From NCBI RefSeq assembly GCF_003391095.1, contig NZ_CP031447.1, positions 2,480,001 to 2,544,000 of the forward strand: a stretch of DNA of 64,000 nt, in the 5' to 3' direction. Numbering within the stretch: the first letter of the stretch is position 1; the number at the start of each line of letters is the position of its first letter. Source of the stretch: Austwickia chelonae (GTDB lineage: Bacteria; Actinomycetota; Actinomycetes; Actinomycetales; Dermatophilaceae). This document shows, one piece after another, positions 1-9,357 of this stretch. The position numbers were made by a program, and so were the translations under genes. A model generated the notes under the pieces. It ran no database searches. It saw only the letters and a program-made list of their open reading frames with translations, and was not told the origin of the DNA.

Positions 1-1175
1 CCGCGGGGGCCCACGCCGGGCCGGGTGAGTGCTTCTTCGACCGTGGCGGGTCGTAGTAGGTCGATGTGGTTCTCCGCCGGGGCTCCGCAGCGTCGTTCGC
101 AGGCGCTGACGTAGACGAGGGGTCCGGGTCCGTCGAGTTCGTCGGCGAGTCGGCGGGTGAAGGTCTGGGTGTCCATGTCGGCGCGGGCGCAGCCGGGGGC
201 GCCGGTGCAGGCGGCCAGTCGCGCCCACGGTGAGTTCTGGTCGACGGCGAGCCCGGCGGCGGCGAGGGTCTCCTGGTGGGCGGCGCCTTCGGGGACGACG
301 ATGCTGCGCCAGGGGGTGACGACGACCTGGCGGGTGCCGGTGGCGCGGGTGACGTCGGCGAGCGCCGTGTACTGGGCGCAGGTGAGCAGGCCGAGCGGAA
401 CACCGACGACGAGGTGGGTTCTGTTGGTGCCCAAGGGGGTGCGCCGGGTGGGTGCGGGTTCGGTCCCGTCTGGTGCGGGGTCGGTTGCGGCGGGTGTTCT
501 GTCGATGGGGGCGAGCAGCGGGGTGGGGAGTTCGCGGATGTGCCAGGGGCGGGGGTCGAGGCTGGCGCGGGCGTGCAGGAAGGCTTCGGCGAGGTCGACC
601 ATCACGGTCGGGGCGTCGTCGGCGGCGACTTCCCGGCCGTGTTCCCGGTCGCCGGCGTGGACGATGCCCCGGGTGGGGCTGGTCGCCTGATAGGCCAGGT
701 CGAACTGTTCGCCGAGGACGTCGTCGCGCCCGTCGTCGAAGGCGACGAGGAAACGTCCGGGAAGTCCGGAGGTGGCCGGTCTGGAGCGCAGGAGTTCGTC
801 GTAGGTGGTGACCAGGGGGCGGATGTCGGCGTGTCCGTGGCCGTCGAGCCCGCTGAGTGGGCTGGCGATGATGTTGCGGACGAGTTCGTGGGCGGGGGCG
901 GGGATGATGCCGGTGGCGGCGATCCGGTCGGCGAGTCGGCAGGGCAGCGGGTCGGGCAGGGCCCGGATCTGCAGGGCGCCCCGACTGGTCAACTGGACTG
1001 TGCCATCTCCGTATTCGCGTGCCAGCGCGACGATCTCACCCAGGATGTCGACGTCTACGGCGATCCCTCCGGTACGCAGTCGCACGATCAGCCCGTCGTT
1101 CGAGGCATAAGGGCGGACCAGGCCGGGGCAGCGGTCGACCGGCACCTCGTGACGGGGAGCAGCGGTGGCAGGCAT
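1..1175 (-). CDS. cobG: Precorrin-3B synthase CobG (3' end cut by window edge)
   Basis: This is an open frame with no stop from the ATG at 1175 to the left edge. The protein begins MPATAAPRHEVPVDRCPGL and has the layout of the sulfite/nitrite-reductase half-domain family used by CobG, the oxygenase that contracts precorrin-3A in aerobic cobalamin synthesis. Typical segments are TSRGALQIRAL near residue 60 and, close to the cut end, cysteine pairs in the contexts CTGAPGC and CERRCG that bind the siroheme and 4Fe-4S centre. An SD-like CTGGAGG lies about 8 bases upstream of the ATG. The gene is divergent from cobN, which agrees with the role. The last residues are outside the window, so completeness cannot be judged. 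Confidence 0.85.
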   Translation of the reverse strand, partial: MPATAAPRHEVPVDRCPGLVRPYASNDGLIVRLRTGGIAVDVDILGEIVALAREYGDGTVQLTSRGALQIRALPDPLPCRLADRIAATGIIPAPAHELVRNIIASPLSGLDGHGHADIRPLVTTYDELLRSRPATSGLPGRFLVAFDDGRDDVLGEQFDLAYQATSPTRGIVHAGDREHGREVAADDAPTVMVDLAEAFLHARASLDPRPWHIRELPTPLLAPIDRTPAATDPAPDGTEPAPTRRTPLGTNRTHLVVGVPLGLLTCAQYTALADVTRATGTRQVVVTPWRSIVVPEGAAHQETLAAAGLAVDQNSPWARLAACTGAPGCARADMDTQTFTRRLADELDGPGPLVYVSACERRCGAPAENHIDLLRPATVEEALTRPGVGPR

Positions 1176-1314
1176 CGGCGGTGGCCTCCAGGGGATCGGC
1201 ATACGGGACGGCTCACTCACCCTAGTGTCCTCCGAAGGTCGTCACGGGACCCCACCCGCGGGATCACGCGGATACCAGACGCCTCGCACCCCGGTCGGGT
1301 GACACATCCCGAAG

Positions 1315-1440
1315 CCGATGCCGGGTAGCCTGACCCCGGCGTCGACGGTCGAGGAACCCCGGTGAAAACCCGGGACGGTCCCGCCACTGTGAACCTGCCG
1401 CCAGTTCTCCGGCCCAGGAAAGTCAGGAACTCGCCGCGAC
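1315..1440 (+). promoter_or_regulatory. Cobalamin riboswitch upstream of cobN
   Basis: The leader contains the conserved order of a cobalamin aptamer: GAGGAACCCCGGTGAAAAC, a GGGACGGTCCC turn, the box CCGCCACTGTGA at about 1380-1391, and AGTCAGGAACTCGCC at 1421-1435. It lies about 70 bases before the cobN start on the same strand, so B12 should repress cobN expression. The 5' boundary is approximate. Confidence 0.9.
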
Positions 1441-1508
1441 GTGACCTCCCTCGCGTGCACCCACCGGTGCGCGCCCGACCCAGGGGCGGACGACCCCGAA
1501 GGAGCACC

Positions 1509-4500
1509 ATGACGCGCATCGCGCTGCTGTCCACGTCCGACACCGACCTGCTGTCCGCGCGCGCCTGCGGCGCCGACTACCTGTACGCCAACCCGGCCCG
1601 GCCCGGTGCCGACCCGACCCGGTCCGCCGACGCGATCCTGGCCGAAGCCGTGGAACAGGCCACGATCGTCGTCGTACGGATCCTGGGCACCCCGCCGGAG
1701 CTGTTGGAAGCTGTGCGGGCCACCCGGGAACGTCCGGGGGTGCAGCTGATCGTCCTGGGCGGCGAGCAGGCCCCTGACGCCGCTCTGATGGAGATGTCGA
1801 CCGTCCCCGCCGGAGTGGTCCGCGAAGCCCACCGGTACCTGGCGTACGGCGGGCCGGAGAACCTCGGCCAGTTGCACACCTTCCTGTCCGACACCCTGTT
1901 GCTCACCGGGGAAGGTTTCGCCCCGCCGGCCGAACAAGCCTCCTGGGGTGCGCTCCCCCGCCCTGAGCTGCCCGCGCTGCCCGAGGGCGCATCCCGACCC
2001 CGGGTGGGCATCCTGTTCTACCGGGCTCAGTACGCCGCGGGGAACGACGCCTACGTCCACGCACTGGCCGATGCCGTCGACGCCGCAGGCGGGGTCGGCG
2101 TGCCGGTCTTCGTGACCTCGCTCCGGGAAGCTCCGGACGACCTGCTCTCCCATCTGAGCAGCTACGACACCCTGGTCACCACGGTATTGGCCGCAGGAGG
2201 AACCCGACCGGCCACCGCGAGCGCCGGCGGGGACGACGACGCCTGGGACGTCAAGGCCTTGGCCGCCCTGGACGTCCCCGTCGTCCAAGGTCTGTGCCTG
2301 ACCTGGGACCGCTCGTCCTGGTCCGAAGCCGACGACGGCATGAGCCCGCTCGACGTGGCGACCCAGGTCGCCGTCCCCGAATTCGACGGGCGGATCATCT
2401 CGGTGGCGTTCTCCTTCAAAGAATTCGACGAGGACGACCTGCCCCGTTATGTGGCCGACCCCGAGCGGTGCGCCCGCGTCGCCGGCATCGCACTGGGCTA
2501 CGCCCGGTTGCGTCACGTCCCCGTCGAACAGCGTCGGATCGCCGTCGTCCTGTCGGCCTACCCGACGAAGCACTCCCGCATCGGCAACGCCGTCGGCCTG
2601 GACACCCCGGTCTCGCTGGTACATCTGCTACGGGCCCTGCGTGACGCCGGATACGACCTCGGAGCCCCCGGCGACCTTCCTGGCGTCGACGAATCAACGT
2701 ATGCCGACGTGCCGAGCCCCGACACCGCGGCAGGCAACGACCTGATCCATGCCCTCATCGCCGCCGGCGGGCAGGACGAAGACTGGCTGACCTCCGACCA
2801 GCTCGCCGGGCAGCCGGTCCGCGTCGACGCAGCCACCTACCGTCGCTGGTTCGCAGAACTGCCCGAAGAGCTGCGCAACGACATGGTCGAGGCGTGGGGC
2901 GAAGCTCCCGGAGACCTCTTCGTCGACCGCTCCCCCGCCGCGGTGGCCGCCGACCCCGACGGCCAGATCGTCTCGGCGACCCTCCAAGCCGGCAATGTCG
3001 TCGTCCTGGTGCAGCCGCCGCGTGGCTTCGGGGAGAACCCCATCGCGATCTACCACGACCCCGACCTCGCACCGACCCACCACTACATCGCCACCTACCG
3101 GTGGGTCGCGAAGGAATTCGGCGCGCACGCCGTCGTCCACCTGGGCAAGCACGGCAACCTGGAATGGCTGCCCGGTAAGACTCTCGCCCTGTCCTCCGGG
3201 TGCGGCCCGGACGCCGCGCTGGGCGACCTGCCCGTGATCTACCCCTTCCTCGTCAACGACCCCGGCGAAGGTTCACAGGCCAAACGGCGCGCGCACGCCA
3301 CGATCATCGACCACCTGGTACCGCCGATGGCCCGGGCGGAGAGCTACGGCGACATCGCCCGCCTGGAGCAGCTCCTCGACGAGTACGGCAATGTGTCCGT
3401 GATGGACCCGGCGAAGGCCCCGGCCTTGCGCGCGCAGATCTGGACGCTGATCCAGGCCGCCAAGCTGCATCAGGATCTCGGGGTCGAGGACATGTCGGTC
3501 GACGACGGCGATGCCTTCGACGAGTTCGTGATGCACATCGACGGGTGGCTGTGCGAGGTGAAGGACGCCCAGATCCGCGACGGCCTGCATGTTCTGGGGC
3601 AGGAGCCTCAAGGGGAGGCGCTGGTCAATCTGGTGTTGGCGATCCTGCGCGCGCAGCAGGTGTTCACGGGGGGTACCGAGCCGGTGCCCGGTCTGCGGAC
3701 GGCGTTGGGTCTGGACGAGTTCGGTGTGGGGCATGCCCTGTCCGACCGGGTGGAGTCCTTCGCCCGGCTGTTGGTCGGTGGTTTGGCTGCTCGAGGCTGG
3801 TCGGAGGAGGACCTGGGCGTCTATGTCCGGGAGCATCTGGCGGCGGCGTGTGCGTCCGATCCGATGGTGGCGGAGGCCTTCGCGGCGGCTGATCCGGCGG
3901 CGGTGGCGGCGTCGCTGCGTTTCGCCTGCCGGGAGGTGGTGCCCCGGTTGGCCGGTACGGCCGGTGAGATCCCGGCGGTCTTGCACGCTTTGGACGGTGG
4001 GTATGTCCCGGCCGGCCCGTCGGGGTCGCCTTTGCGTGGTCTGGTGAATGTGCTGCCTACGGGGCGTAACTTCTACACGGTGGATCCGAAGGCGATCCCG
4101 TCCCGGTTGGCGTGGGACACCGGTCAGGCCTTGGCTGACGACCTGTGTGCCCGGCATGTCCGGGAGACGGGTGCTCATCCGCGGTCGGTGGGTCTGTCGG
4201 TGTGGGGGACGTCGGCGATGCGGACCTCGGGTGACGATGTCGCCGAGGTGTTGGCCCTGTTGGGGGTACGCCCGGTGTGGGACGAGGCGTCACGGCGGGT
4301 CATCGGGGTGGAGCCGATCCCGTTGGCCGAGTTGGGTCGGCCCCGGATCGACGTGACCGTGCGGATCTCCGGTTTCTTCCGGGATGCTTTCCCCCATGTC
4401 ATCGCATTGTTGGACGACGCGGTGCAATTGGTCGCCGGGTTGGAGGAGTCCGAGCAGGACAACTATGTGCGCGCCCATGTGGAGGCCGATCTGGCTGCGG

Positions 4501-5264
4501 AGGGTTCGCACGGCGATCGGCGGCGGGCCACGACGCGGGTCTTCGGCAGCAAACCGGGCACCTACGGTGCGGGGATCCTGCAGTTGGTCGAGTCGGGGAG
4601 TTGGCGTGGTGACGCCGATATCGCCGAGGTGTATGCCACGTGGGGCGGGTACGCCTACGGACGTGATCTGGACGGGGCGCCGGCGCGGGGTGACATGGAG
4701 ACCGCGTATCGGCGGATCCAGGTCGCGGCGAAGAATGTGGACACCCGGGAGCATGACATCGCCGATTCGGACGACTACTTCCAGTACCACGGGGGCATGA
4801 TCGCCACGGTGCGTTCGCTGACCGGGGAGAGCCCTCGCGCCTATGTCGGAGATTCCACAGCGCCGGAGGCGATTCGTACCCGTTCGTTGGCGGAGGAGAC
4901 CGCGCGGGTGTTCCGGTCCCGGGTGGTGAATCCGCGGTGGTTGGCGGCGATGCGTCGCCACGGGTACAAGGGTGCTTTCGAGATGGCGGCCACGGTCGAC
5001 TACCTGTTCGGTTTCGATGCGACCGCCGGGGTCGTGCAGGACTGGATGTACGAGTCCTTGGCGCAGGAGTACGTCCTGGACGAGACCAATCAGGAATTCC
5101 TGCGGGAGGCGAATCCGTGGGCATTGCATTCCATGGTGGAACGTCTGCACGAGGCGGCGGACCGTGGGCTGTGGGAGAAACCCGACCCGGAGGTCATGGA
5201 CCAGCTGCGTGAGATCTACCTGGACGTGGAGGGCGAGATCGAGGACGGGCCCACCGGCCGGTGA
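1509..5264 (+). CDS. cobN: Cobaltochelatase large subunit CobN
   Basis: This 1251-residue protein has the usual length and layout of CobN, the ATP-dependent subunit that inserts cobalt into hydrogenobyrinic acid a,c-diamide together with CobS and CobT (neither is in the window). The magnesium-chelatase H/CobN signature is clear around residues 540-600, including HLGKHGNLEWLPGK and the run YPFLVNDPGEGSQAKRRAHA. The ATG at 1509 is chosen because an SD-like GAAGGAG lies just upstream and because the longer in-frame extension runs into the riboswitch. The gene is followed by a strong hairpin and appears to be transcribed alone from the B12-controlled leader. Synonymous codon choice shifts from C-rich to G/T-rich about half way through, without any frame break. 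Confidence 0.95.
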   Translation: MTRIALLSTSDTDLLSARACGADYLYANPARPGADPTRSADAILAEAVEQATIVVVRILGTPPELLEAVRATRERPGVQLIVLGGEQAPDAALMEMSTVPAGVVREAHRYLAYGGPENLGQLHTFLSDTLLLTGEGFAPPAEQASWGALPRPELPALPEGASRPRVGILFYRAQYAAGNDAYVHALADAVDAAGGVGVPVFVTSLREAPDDLLSHLSSYDTLVTTVLAAGGTRPATASAGGDDDAWDVKALAALDVPVVQGLCLTWDRSSWSEADDGMSPLDVATQVAVPEFDGRIISVAFSFKEFDEDDLPRYVADPERCARVAGIALGYARLRHVPVEQRRIAVVLSAYPTKHSRIGNAVGLDTPVSLVHLLRALRDAGYDLGAPGDLPGVDESTYADVPSPDTAAGNDLIHALIAAGGQDEDWLTSDQLAGQPVRVDAATYRRWFAELPEELRNDMVEAWGEAPGDLFVDRSPAAVAADPDGQIVSATLQAGNVVVLVQPPRGFGENPIAIYHDPDLAPTHHYIATYRWVAKEFGAHAVVHLGKHGNLEWLPGKTLALSSGCGPDAALGDLPVIYPFLVNDPGEGSQAKRRAHATIIDHLVPPMARAESYGDIARLEQLLDEYGNVSVMDPAKAPALRAQIWTLIQAAKLHQDLGVEDMSVDDGDAFDEFVMHIDGWLCEVKDAQIRDGLHVLGQEPQGEALVNLVLAILRAQQVFTGGTEPVPGLRTALGLDEFGVGHALSDRVESFARLLVGGLAARGWSEEDLGVYVREHLAAACASDPMVAEAFAAADPAAVAASLRFACREVVPRLAGTAGEIPAVLHALDGGYVPAGPSGSPLRGLVNVLPTGRNFYTVDPKAIPSRLAWDTGQALADDLCARHVRETGAHPRSVGLSVWGTSAMRTSGDDVAEVLALLGVRPVWDEASRRVIGVEPIPLAELGRPRIDVTVRISGFFRDAFPHVIALLDDAVQLVAGLEESEQDNYVRAHVEADLAAEGSHGDRRRATTRVFGSKPGTYGAGILQLVESGSWRGDADIAEVYATWGGYAYGRDLDGAPARGDMETAYRRIQVAAKNVDTREHDIADSDDYFQYHGGMIATVRSLTGESPRAYVGDSTAPEAIRTRSLAEETARVFRSRVVNPRWLAAMRRHGYKGAFEMAATVDYLFGFDATAGVVQDWMYESLAQEYVLDETNQEFLREANPWALHSMVERLHEAADRGLWEKPDPEVMDQLREIYLDVEGEIEDGPTGR

Positions 5265-5270
5265 CCATCT

Positions 5271-5310
5271 GGCGGGTGTCTCCGGGGGGTGGATCCCGGA
5301 GACACCCGCC
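5271..5310. terminator. Bidirectional hairpin between cobN and the DUF4282 gene
   Basis: Perfect 15-bp arms (GGCGGGTGTCTCCGG at 5271-5285 and its complement at 5296-5310) enclose a 10-base loop. It begins 6 bases after the cobN stop and lies between convergent genes, so it can serve both. There is no clear T run. Confidence 0.75.
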
Positions 5311-5348
5311 GGGGGTGGTCGTCACGTCGTGACCCGTCGCGGTGCGGG

Positions 5349-5987
5349 TCAGCGTCGGCTCAGTTCCTCACGTAGACGAGAGGTCTCCTCGGCGGTACGG
5401 CACATGGCGATGTACACCTCCAAGGTCATGCGGGCCATCGCGAGCTGAATCAGCCCGATGAAGGGGGCGACGAGCAGGATCACGATGCCCAAGCCGGCCT
5501 GTTTGTTGGCCATCAGGACGAAGGAGGAGAGCAGGGCGAGCAAGGTGAAGACGAGGACCAGGCTCATGAGCAGGATGTAGACGATCCGTACGATGTGCGG
5601 GGTCGCGAAATGCTGGAAGGACAGGTCGAACAGGGAACCCAGGAGACCTTTCTTGGTGTGCTGTTGCGGCATCTGCCCGGGATACATGGGGTTGGGTCCG
5701 GGGCCTTGCCCGTACTGCTGCTGGTGGGGGTATCCGCCGGTCTGCGGGTAGCCGGCGTTGTGCTGCTGGTAGCCGGTCCAGGCTTGGGGCTGGCCTTGGA
5801 CGTGGCCTGCGTTCTGGGTGTTCCCGGGGTGTGCCCCTGGGGTGGCGGAGGCTCCGGCGGTCTGCTGTTGGGCGTACGGGGGCATCAGGGGCGTCCCTGG
5901 TGTCTGCTGATGCCCCGGCAGCGGCGGCGGAGCATAGCTGCCACCCTGCGCCTGTTCGTTCGACCCCTGTGGTGGCTGATGAGACAT
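5349..5987 (-). CDS. DUF4282-type membrane protein
   Basis: A 212-residue protein. Residues 1 to about 110 are low-complexity, rich in Gln, Pro, Gly and Tyr (MSHQPPQGSNEQ onward). The C-terminal third holds two hydrophobic helices (IVRIVYILLMSLVLVFTLLA and GLGIVILLVAPFIGLIQLAM) followed by a charged tail ending TSRLREELSRR. This matches the DUF4282 family, small actinobacterial membrane proteins of unknown function. The ATG at 5987 is preferred over an in-frame start at 6092 because AGAAGGAA lies about 8 bases before it. It is convergent with cobN and divergent from the second riboswitch. Function is not known. Confidence 0.7.
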   Translation of the reverse strand: MSHQPPQGSNEQAQGGSYAPPPLPGHQQTPGTPLMPPYAQQQTAGASATPGAHPGNTQNAGHVQGQPQAWTGYQQHNAGYPQTGGYPHQQQYGQGPGPNPMYPGQMPQQHTKKGLLGSLFDLSFQHFATPHIVRIVYILLMSLVLVFTLLALLSSFVLMANKQAGLGIVILLVAPFIGLIQLAMARMTLEVYIAMCRTAEETSRLREELSRR

Positions 5988-6239
5988 CAGGTTGTTTCCT
6001 TCTTCGTCGGTTCTTCCCCGAGGCGGGAAGGCACCGTTCACTTTAAGGCGGGAGTGGTCGTCGTGGTGGGCTTCGTCCGAACCCGCTGACATCGGTAGCG
6101 GCGCAGGTCATCGTCGAATCGGCGAACACCGAAGCGGCTGTTCCGATTCCGATGTCACAGCTCGTTCGCCACCGGTAGGCGCATACCTGCGCCGGGACAC
6201 CAGGAAGAAGGACCTCTGTCCCACCTGTGGCGGCACAGG

Positions 6240-6384
6240 ATGGCTATGGTCGAGCCGTTGATGAGGGAACCCGGTGAAAGGCCGGGACTGACACGCAGCG
6301 GTATGGCGGACAGGCGGACAAGACCACTGGCTTCGGCTGGGAAGGGTCCGACCCTGGATGAGGCCGAGTCCGAATACCTGTCAA
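6240..6384 (+). promoter_or_regulatory. Cobalamin riboswitch upstream of the BtuCDF-like operon
   Basis: A second, very canonical cobalamin aptamer: GAGGGAACCCGGTGAAAG, then GGGACTGACACGCAGCGGT, ATGGCGGACAGGCGGAC, CCACTGGCTTCGGCTGGGAAG, and the 3' block GCCGAGTCCGAATACCTGTC ending at 6382. It lies about 60 bases before the permease start and strongly suggests that the following transporter moves a corrinoid. Confidence 0.92.
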
Positions 6385-6441
6385 CGCTTTTCTGTCAATG
6401 TGCGTGCCGCGTGCCTCGGCCCACCGACGAACGGATCGCCA

Positions 6442-7503
6442 GTGCTCCGCCGCCTGCGCTCTCCGGAGCGTGCCCCTGTGTCCTGCCCTCGCCGACATCT
6501 TCACCGCCGGATGGCTCTCCTGACCATCGCTCTCGTGGTGACCCCGATCGTCTGTATGCACTTCGGGGCGGCGAAGGTCTCCGTCGCCCAGATCGCCCAG
6601 GTCATGTTGTCCCACCTACCCAGCTCTGGGATGTCCCCGCCCTCACCGATCGCTGACGCCCTGATCTGGGACAACCGGGCCCCACGGGTCCTGGCCGGGC
6701 TCGGGATCGGAGCGATCCTGGCCGTCGGGGGAACCGCGCTCCAGGCGATGACCCGCAACCCCCTGGCCGAGCCCTATGTCCTCGGTGTCAGCTCCGGGGC
6801 CTCCACCGGGGCCGCCGCCTCCGTGGTTCTCCTGGGCGTCGCCCACGGTGCGGGGCTGTCCGCGATGGCTTTCCTCGGCGCCGGGCTGGCGACCGTCCTC
6901 GTCCTCGCGGTCGGTGGCGGACGGAGCCAAGGCGTCCTCCATCTGGTCCTGGCAGGTCTCGCCTGCGGGTTCATCTTCCAGTCGGTGACCAATCTGATCG
7001 TCTTCTCCAGCGCCGACCCCGAGACAGCCCGCAGCGTCATGTTCTGGATGCTCGGATCGCTGTCGCACAGCACCTGGGACTCGGCCTGGGCCGCCACCCT
7101 CGTCGCCGTGGCACTGACCGTGCTCTTCTGGGTCACCGCCCCTCTGCTCGACGCCGTCTCCAGCGGCGACACCACCGCGTTGACCGTCGGCCTCGACCCG
7201 GTACGGATGCGCGTCGTCGTCACCCTCGTCGTCTCGTTCGCCGTCGCCGTCGCCGTGGCCGCCGCAGGCGGTATCGGTTTCGTCGGGCTGGTCGTCCCCC
7301 ACCTGTGTCGGCATTTCCTGGCCCGTAACCACCGGGTGCTCGTGGTCGGAGCCGCGATGTCCGGAGGCATCTTCCTCGTCATCGCCGACACCTTCGCCCG
7401 AGTGGTCTTCGCCCCGTCGGAGATCCCCATCGGCGTCGTCACCGGCCTCGTCGGCGCTCCCATTCTGCTTGTCATGATCCGCGCCATGAAGACTCACCGA
7501 TGA
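6442..7503 (+). CDS. btuC: FecCD/BtuC-type ABC permease, probable cobalamin uptake
   Basis: A 353-residue membrane protein of the FecCD/BtuC family, which forms the homodimeric channel of importers for B12, haem and iron-siderophores. Hydrophobic helices recur along the length, and the family segments VLAGLGIGAILAVGGTALQA and NPLAEPYVLGVSSGA (about residues 75-125) and VGFVGLVVPHLCRH-like GFVGLVVPHLCRH (about 280) are present. Start is uncertain: a GTG at 6442 gives a basic N-terminus before helix 1, and an ATG at 6511 would give 330 residues. It is the first gene behind the B12 riboswitch and its stop overlaps the ATPase start (ATGA). Substrate assignment rests on the riboswitch, not on the protein itself. 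Confidence 0.88.
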   Translation: MLRRLRSPERAPVSCPRRHLHRRMALLTIALVVTPIVCMHFGAAKVSVAQIAQVMLSHLPSSGMSPPSPIADALIWDNRAPRVLAGLGIGAILAVGGTALQAMTRNPLAEPYVLGVSSGASTGAAASVVLLGVAHGAGLSAMAFLGAGLATVLVLAVGGGRSQGVLHLVLAGLACGFIFQSVTNLIVFSSADPETARSVMFWMLGSLSHSTWDSAWAATLVAVALTVLFWVTAPLLDAVSSGDTTALTVGLDPVRMRVVVTLVVSFAVAVAVAAAGGIGFVGLVVPHLCRHFLARNHRVLVVGAAMSGGIFLVIADTFARVVFAPSEIPIGVVTGLVGAPILLVMIRAMKTHR

Positions 7504-8336
7504 ACAGCGCACCCGACGCCCTCTCCACCCACGAGGTCACCGTCCGTCGCGGCGGCCGGATCGTCGTCGACGGTGTCGGATTCACGGCCCGCGCCGGGAG
7601 CACGGTCGGCATCATCGGGCCCAACGGGGCCGGTAAGTCTTCTCTCCTGCTGGCTCTCCACCGGGCGCTCTCCCACGAATCGGGCACCATCGAGCTCGGG
7701 GCGACCGAGATCGGTGCGTTCTCCCGTCGGCAGATCGCCCAACAGATGGCCGTCGTCGCCCAGGAGAACGAAGCTGCGCTGCCGCTCACCGTGCGTGACA
7801 GCGTCAACCTCGGGCGTCTCCCCCACCGGCCGCTCCTGCGTTACGGCGACACCCAGGACCAGGAACGGATCAGCAAGGCCCTGGAACGGGTCGGGCTGGA
7901 GCCGCTCGCCGACCGGCTCGTCACCGAGCTGTCCGGCGGCGAGCGCCAACGCGTGCTGATAGCCCGAGCCATCGTCCAGAACGCGCCCTTCCTGTTGCTC
8001 GACGAGCCGACGAATCATCTGGACCTGCACCACCAGTTCCAACTCTTCGAGCTCGTGCGCACTCTCGACGCGACCACCGTGGTCGTCCTGCACGACCTGA
8101 ACCTCGCCGGGCGGGTCTGTGACGAGCTGGTCCTGCTCGACAGGGGTCGGCCGGTGGTCTACGGGCCGCCCCGGGAGGTGCTGACCCCTCAGGTGGTCTC
8201 TGCCGTCTATCACGTGGATGTGGAGTGCATCGAGCACGGCGGTCAGCCGCACCTCCTGTTCTCGCCGAGCCACCACCACCGTAGCGAACCGCCATGTCAA
8301 CGCACCGAATCGGTGCACTCGGGAGGAAAACCATGA
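7500..8336 (+). CDS. btuD: ABC transporter ATPase, BtuD/FecE type
   Basis: A 278-residue cytoplasmic ATPase that powers the preceding permease. Walker A is GPNGAGKSS (about residues 41-49), the signature is LSGGERQR, Walker B is FLLLDEPTNHLD, and the switch histidine follows in VVVLHDLN. Length and order match the iron/B12 importer class. It overlaps the permease by four bases (ATGA) and the binding protein by four bases, which indicates translational coupling of all three transporter genes. No unusual residue replacements were seen. Confidence 0.92.
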   Translation: MNSAPDALSTHEVTVRRGGRIVVDGVGFTARAGSTVGIIGPNGAGKSSLLLALHRALSHESGTIELGATEIGAFSRRQIAQQMAVVAQENEAALPLTVRDSVNLGRLPHRPLLRYGDTQDQERISKALERVGLEPLADRLVTELSGGERQRVLIARAIVQNAPFLLLDEPTNHLDLHHQFQLFELVRTLDATTVVVLHDLNLAGRVCDELVLLDRGRPVVYGPPREVLTPQVVSAVYHVDVECIEHGGQPHLLFSPSHHHRSEPPCQRTESVHSGGKP

Positions 8337-9331
8337 GAAGCAGGACACGCAGTTCCCTGGTTGCCGTGACCGTGCTCGGCTGCCTGCTGACCACGGCGTG
8401 CAGCTCGTCGATCCCGTCGGTCCCGCCCTCCGACGGGGCGGGTGCCTCGTCCGGGGCCTATCCGAAGACGGTGAAGAGCTGCGACGAGCAACTCACCTTC
8501 ACGAAGAGCCCGGAGAAGGTCCTGATCATGGATGACACGGATCTGTCGATCCTGGCCGAGATGGATCTGCTCGACAAGGTCGTCGGCCGCTCGGGCAAGC
8601 TCCGCACCGCCCCTTATGACGAGAGCACGCTGACCAGGATCAAGAAGATCCCGGAGATCGCCAGCTCGGTGCTGGACAGTGGCGGCACCCAGGTGGCCAC
8701 GGAGACGGTCATCGCCAGCGGCGCCGACCTCGTCATCGGCTTCGACGCCGGCATCGACCGGGATGCCCTGCGCAAAGCTGGGATTCCGGTGTACGCGCCG
8801 GTGAGTTTCTGCCCCGACCTCAACCCGGAGAAGGCGGCTTTCGAGCTCGTCAACAACGAGATCACGAAAGTCGCCGACATCTTCGGGGTTCCGGAGAAGG
8901 GACGCGAGCTGACCGAGCGGATGAACAGCCGGATCGGCGGACTCACCAAGGAGGTCCGTACCCGTGGAAGCGTCGCCGTCCTGTACGTGATGCCCGGGAG
9001 CAGATCCTTCTACGCCTACGGCAGGTCGAGCATGGTGCAGCCGATCGTGGAGGTCAACGGTTTCACCAATGTCTACGGGCAGGATCCGCAGCGCGTCTTC
9101 GACGGGTCGATGGAAGACCTTCTCGCGAAGAATCCCGACCATCTCATCCTGTTGTACGGCGAGGGCAAGAGCGAGGAGGCCGAGCCGACGCTGATGAGTT
9201 TCCAGGGCGCGGAGAAGCTGTCGGCGGTGGTGAACAAGAAGGTCATCACGATGGCGTATTCACTGACCGATCCGCCGACACCGAATTCTGTCAAAGGGGC
9301 CACCGTCCTCGACGAGCTCGCCCGGCGTTGA
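8333..9331 (+). CDS. btuF: Corrinoid/iron-type substrate-binding lipoprotein, BtuF-like
   Basis: A 332-residue periplasmic-binding-fold lipoprotein. The signal peptide ends in the lipobox LTTAC with Cys23 as the lipidated residue, followed by a Ser-rich linker. Family features are TFTKSPEKVLIMDDTDLSIL near the N-terminus, DLVIGFDAGIDRDAL, and a C-terminal half ending VLDELARR. The ATG at 8333 is chosen because GGGAGGAAAACC lies directly upstream and because it overlaps the ATPase stop. It should capture the substrate outside the membrane and deliver it to the permease. A role in cobalamin or cobinamide uptake is inferred from the riboswitch; siderophore binding cannot be excluded from sequence alone. 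Confidence 0.85.
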   Translation: MRSRTRSSLVAVTVLGCLLTTACSSSIPSVPPSDGAGASSGAYPKTVKSCDEQLTFTKSPEKVLIMDDTDLSILAEMDLLDKVVGRSGKLRTAPYDESTLTRIKKIPEIASSVLDSGGTQVATETVIASGADLVIGFDAGIDRDALRKAGIPVYAPVSFCPDLNPEKAAFELVNNEITKVADIFGVPEKGRELTERMNSRIGGLTKEVRTRGSVAVLYVMPGSRSFYAYGRSSMVQPIVEVNGFTNVYGQDPQRVFDGSMEDLLAKNPDHLILLYGEGKSEEAEPTLMSFQGAEKLSAVVNKKVITMAYSLTDPPTPNSVKGATVLDELARR

Positions 9332-9357
9332 CCGTCCGGAGCAGAAAGGAGCCTTCG

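Noticed and set aside
276-1328. Long plus-strand reading frame opposite cobG
   Set aside because: It has Gly/Asp-rich shadow composition and the minus strand encodes a clear CobG with cysteine motifs.
1242-2624. Long minus-strand frame opposite cobN
   Set aside because: It overlaps the riboswitch and cobN antisense, with composition typical of a G+C shadow frame.
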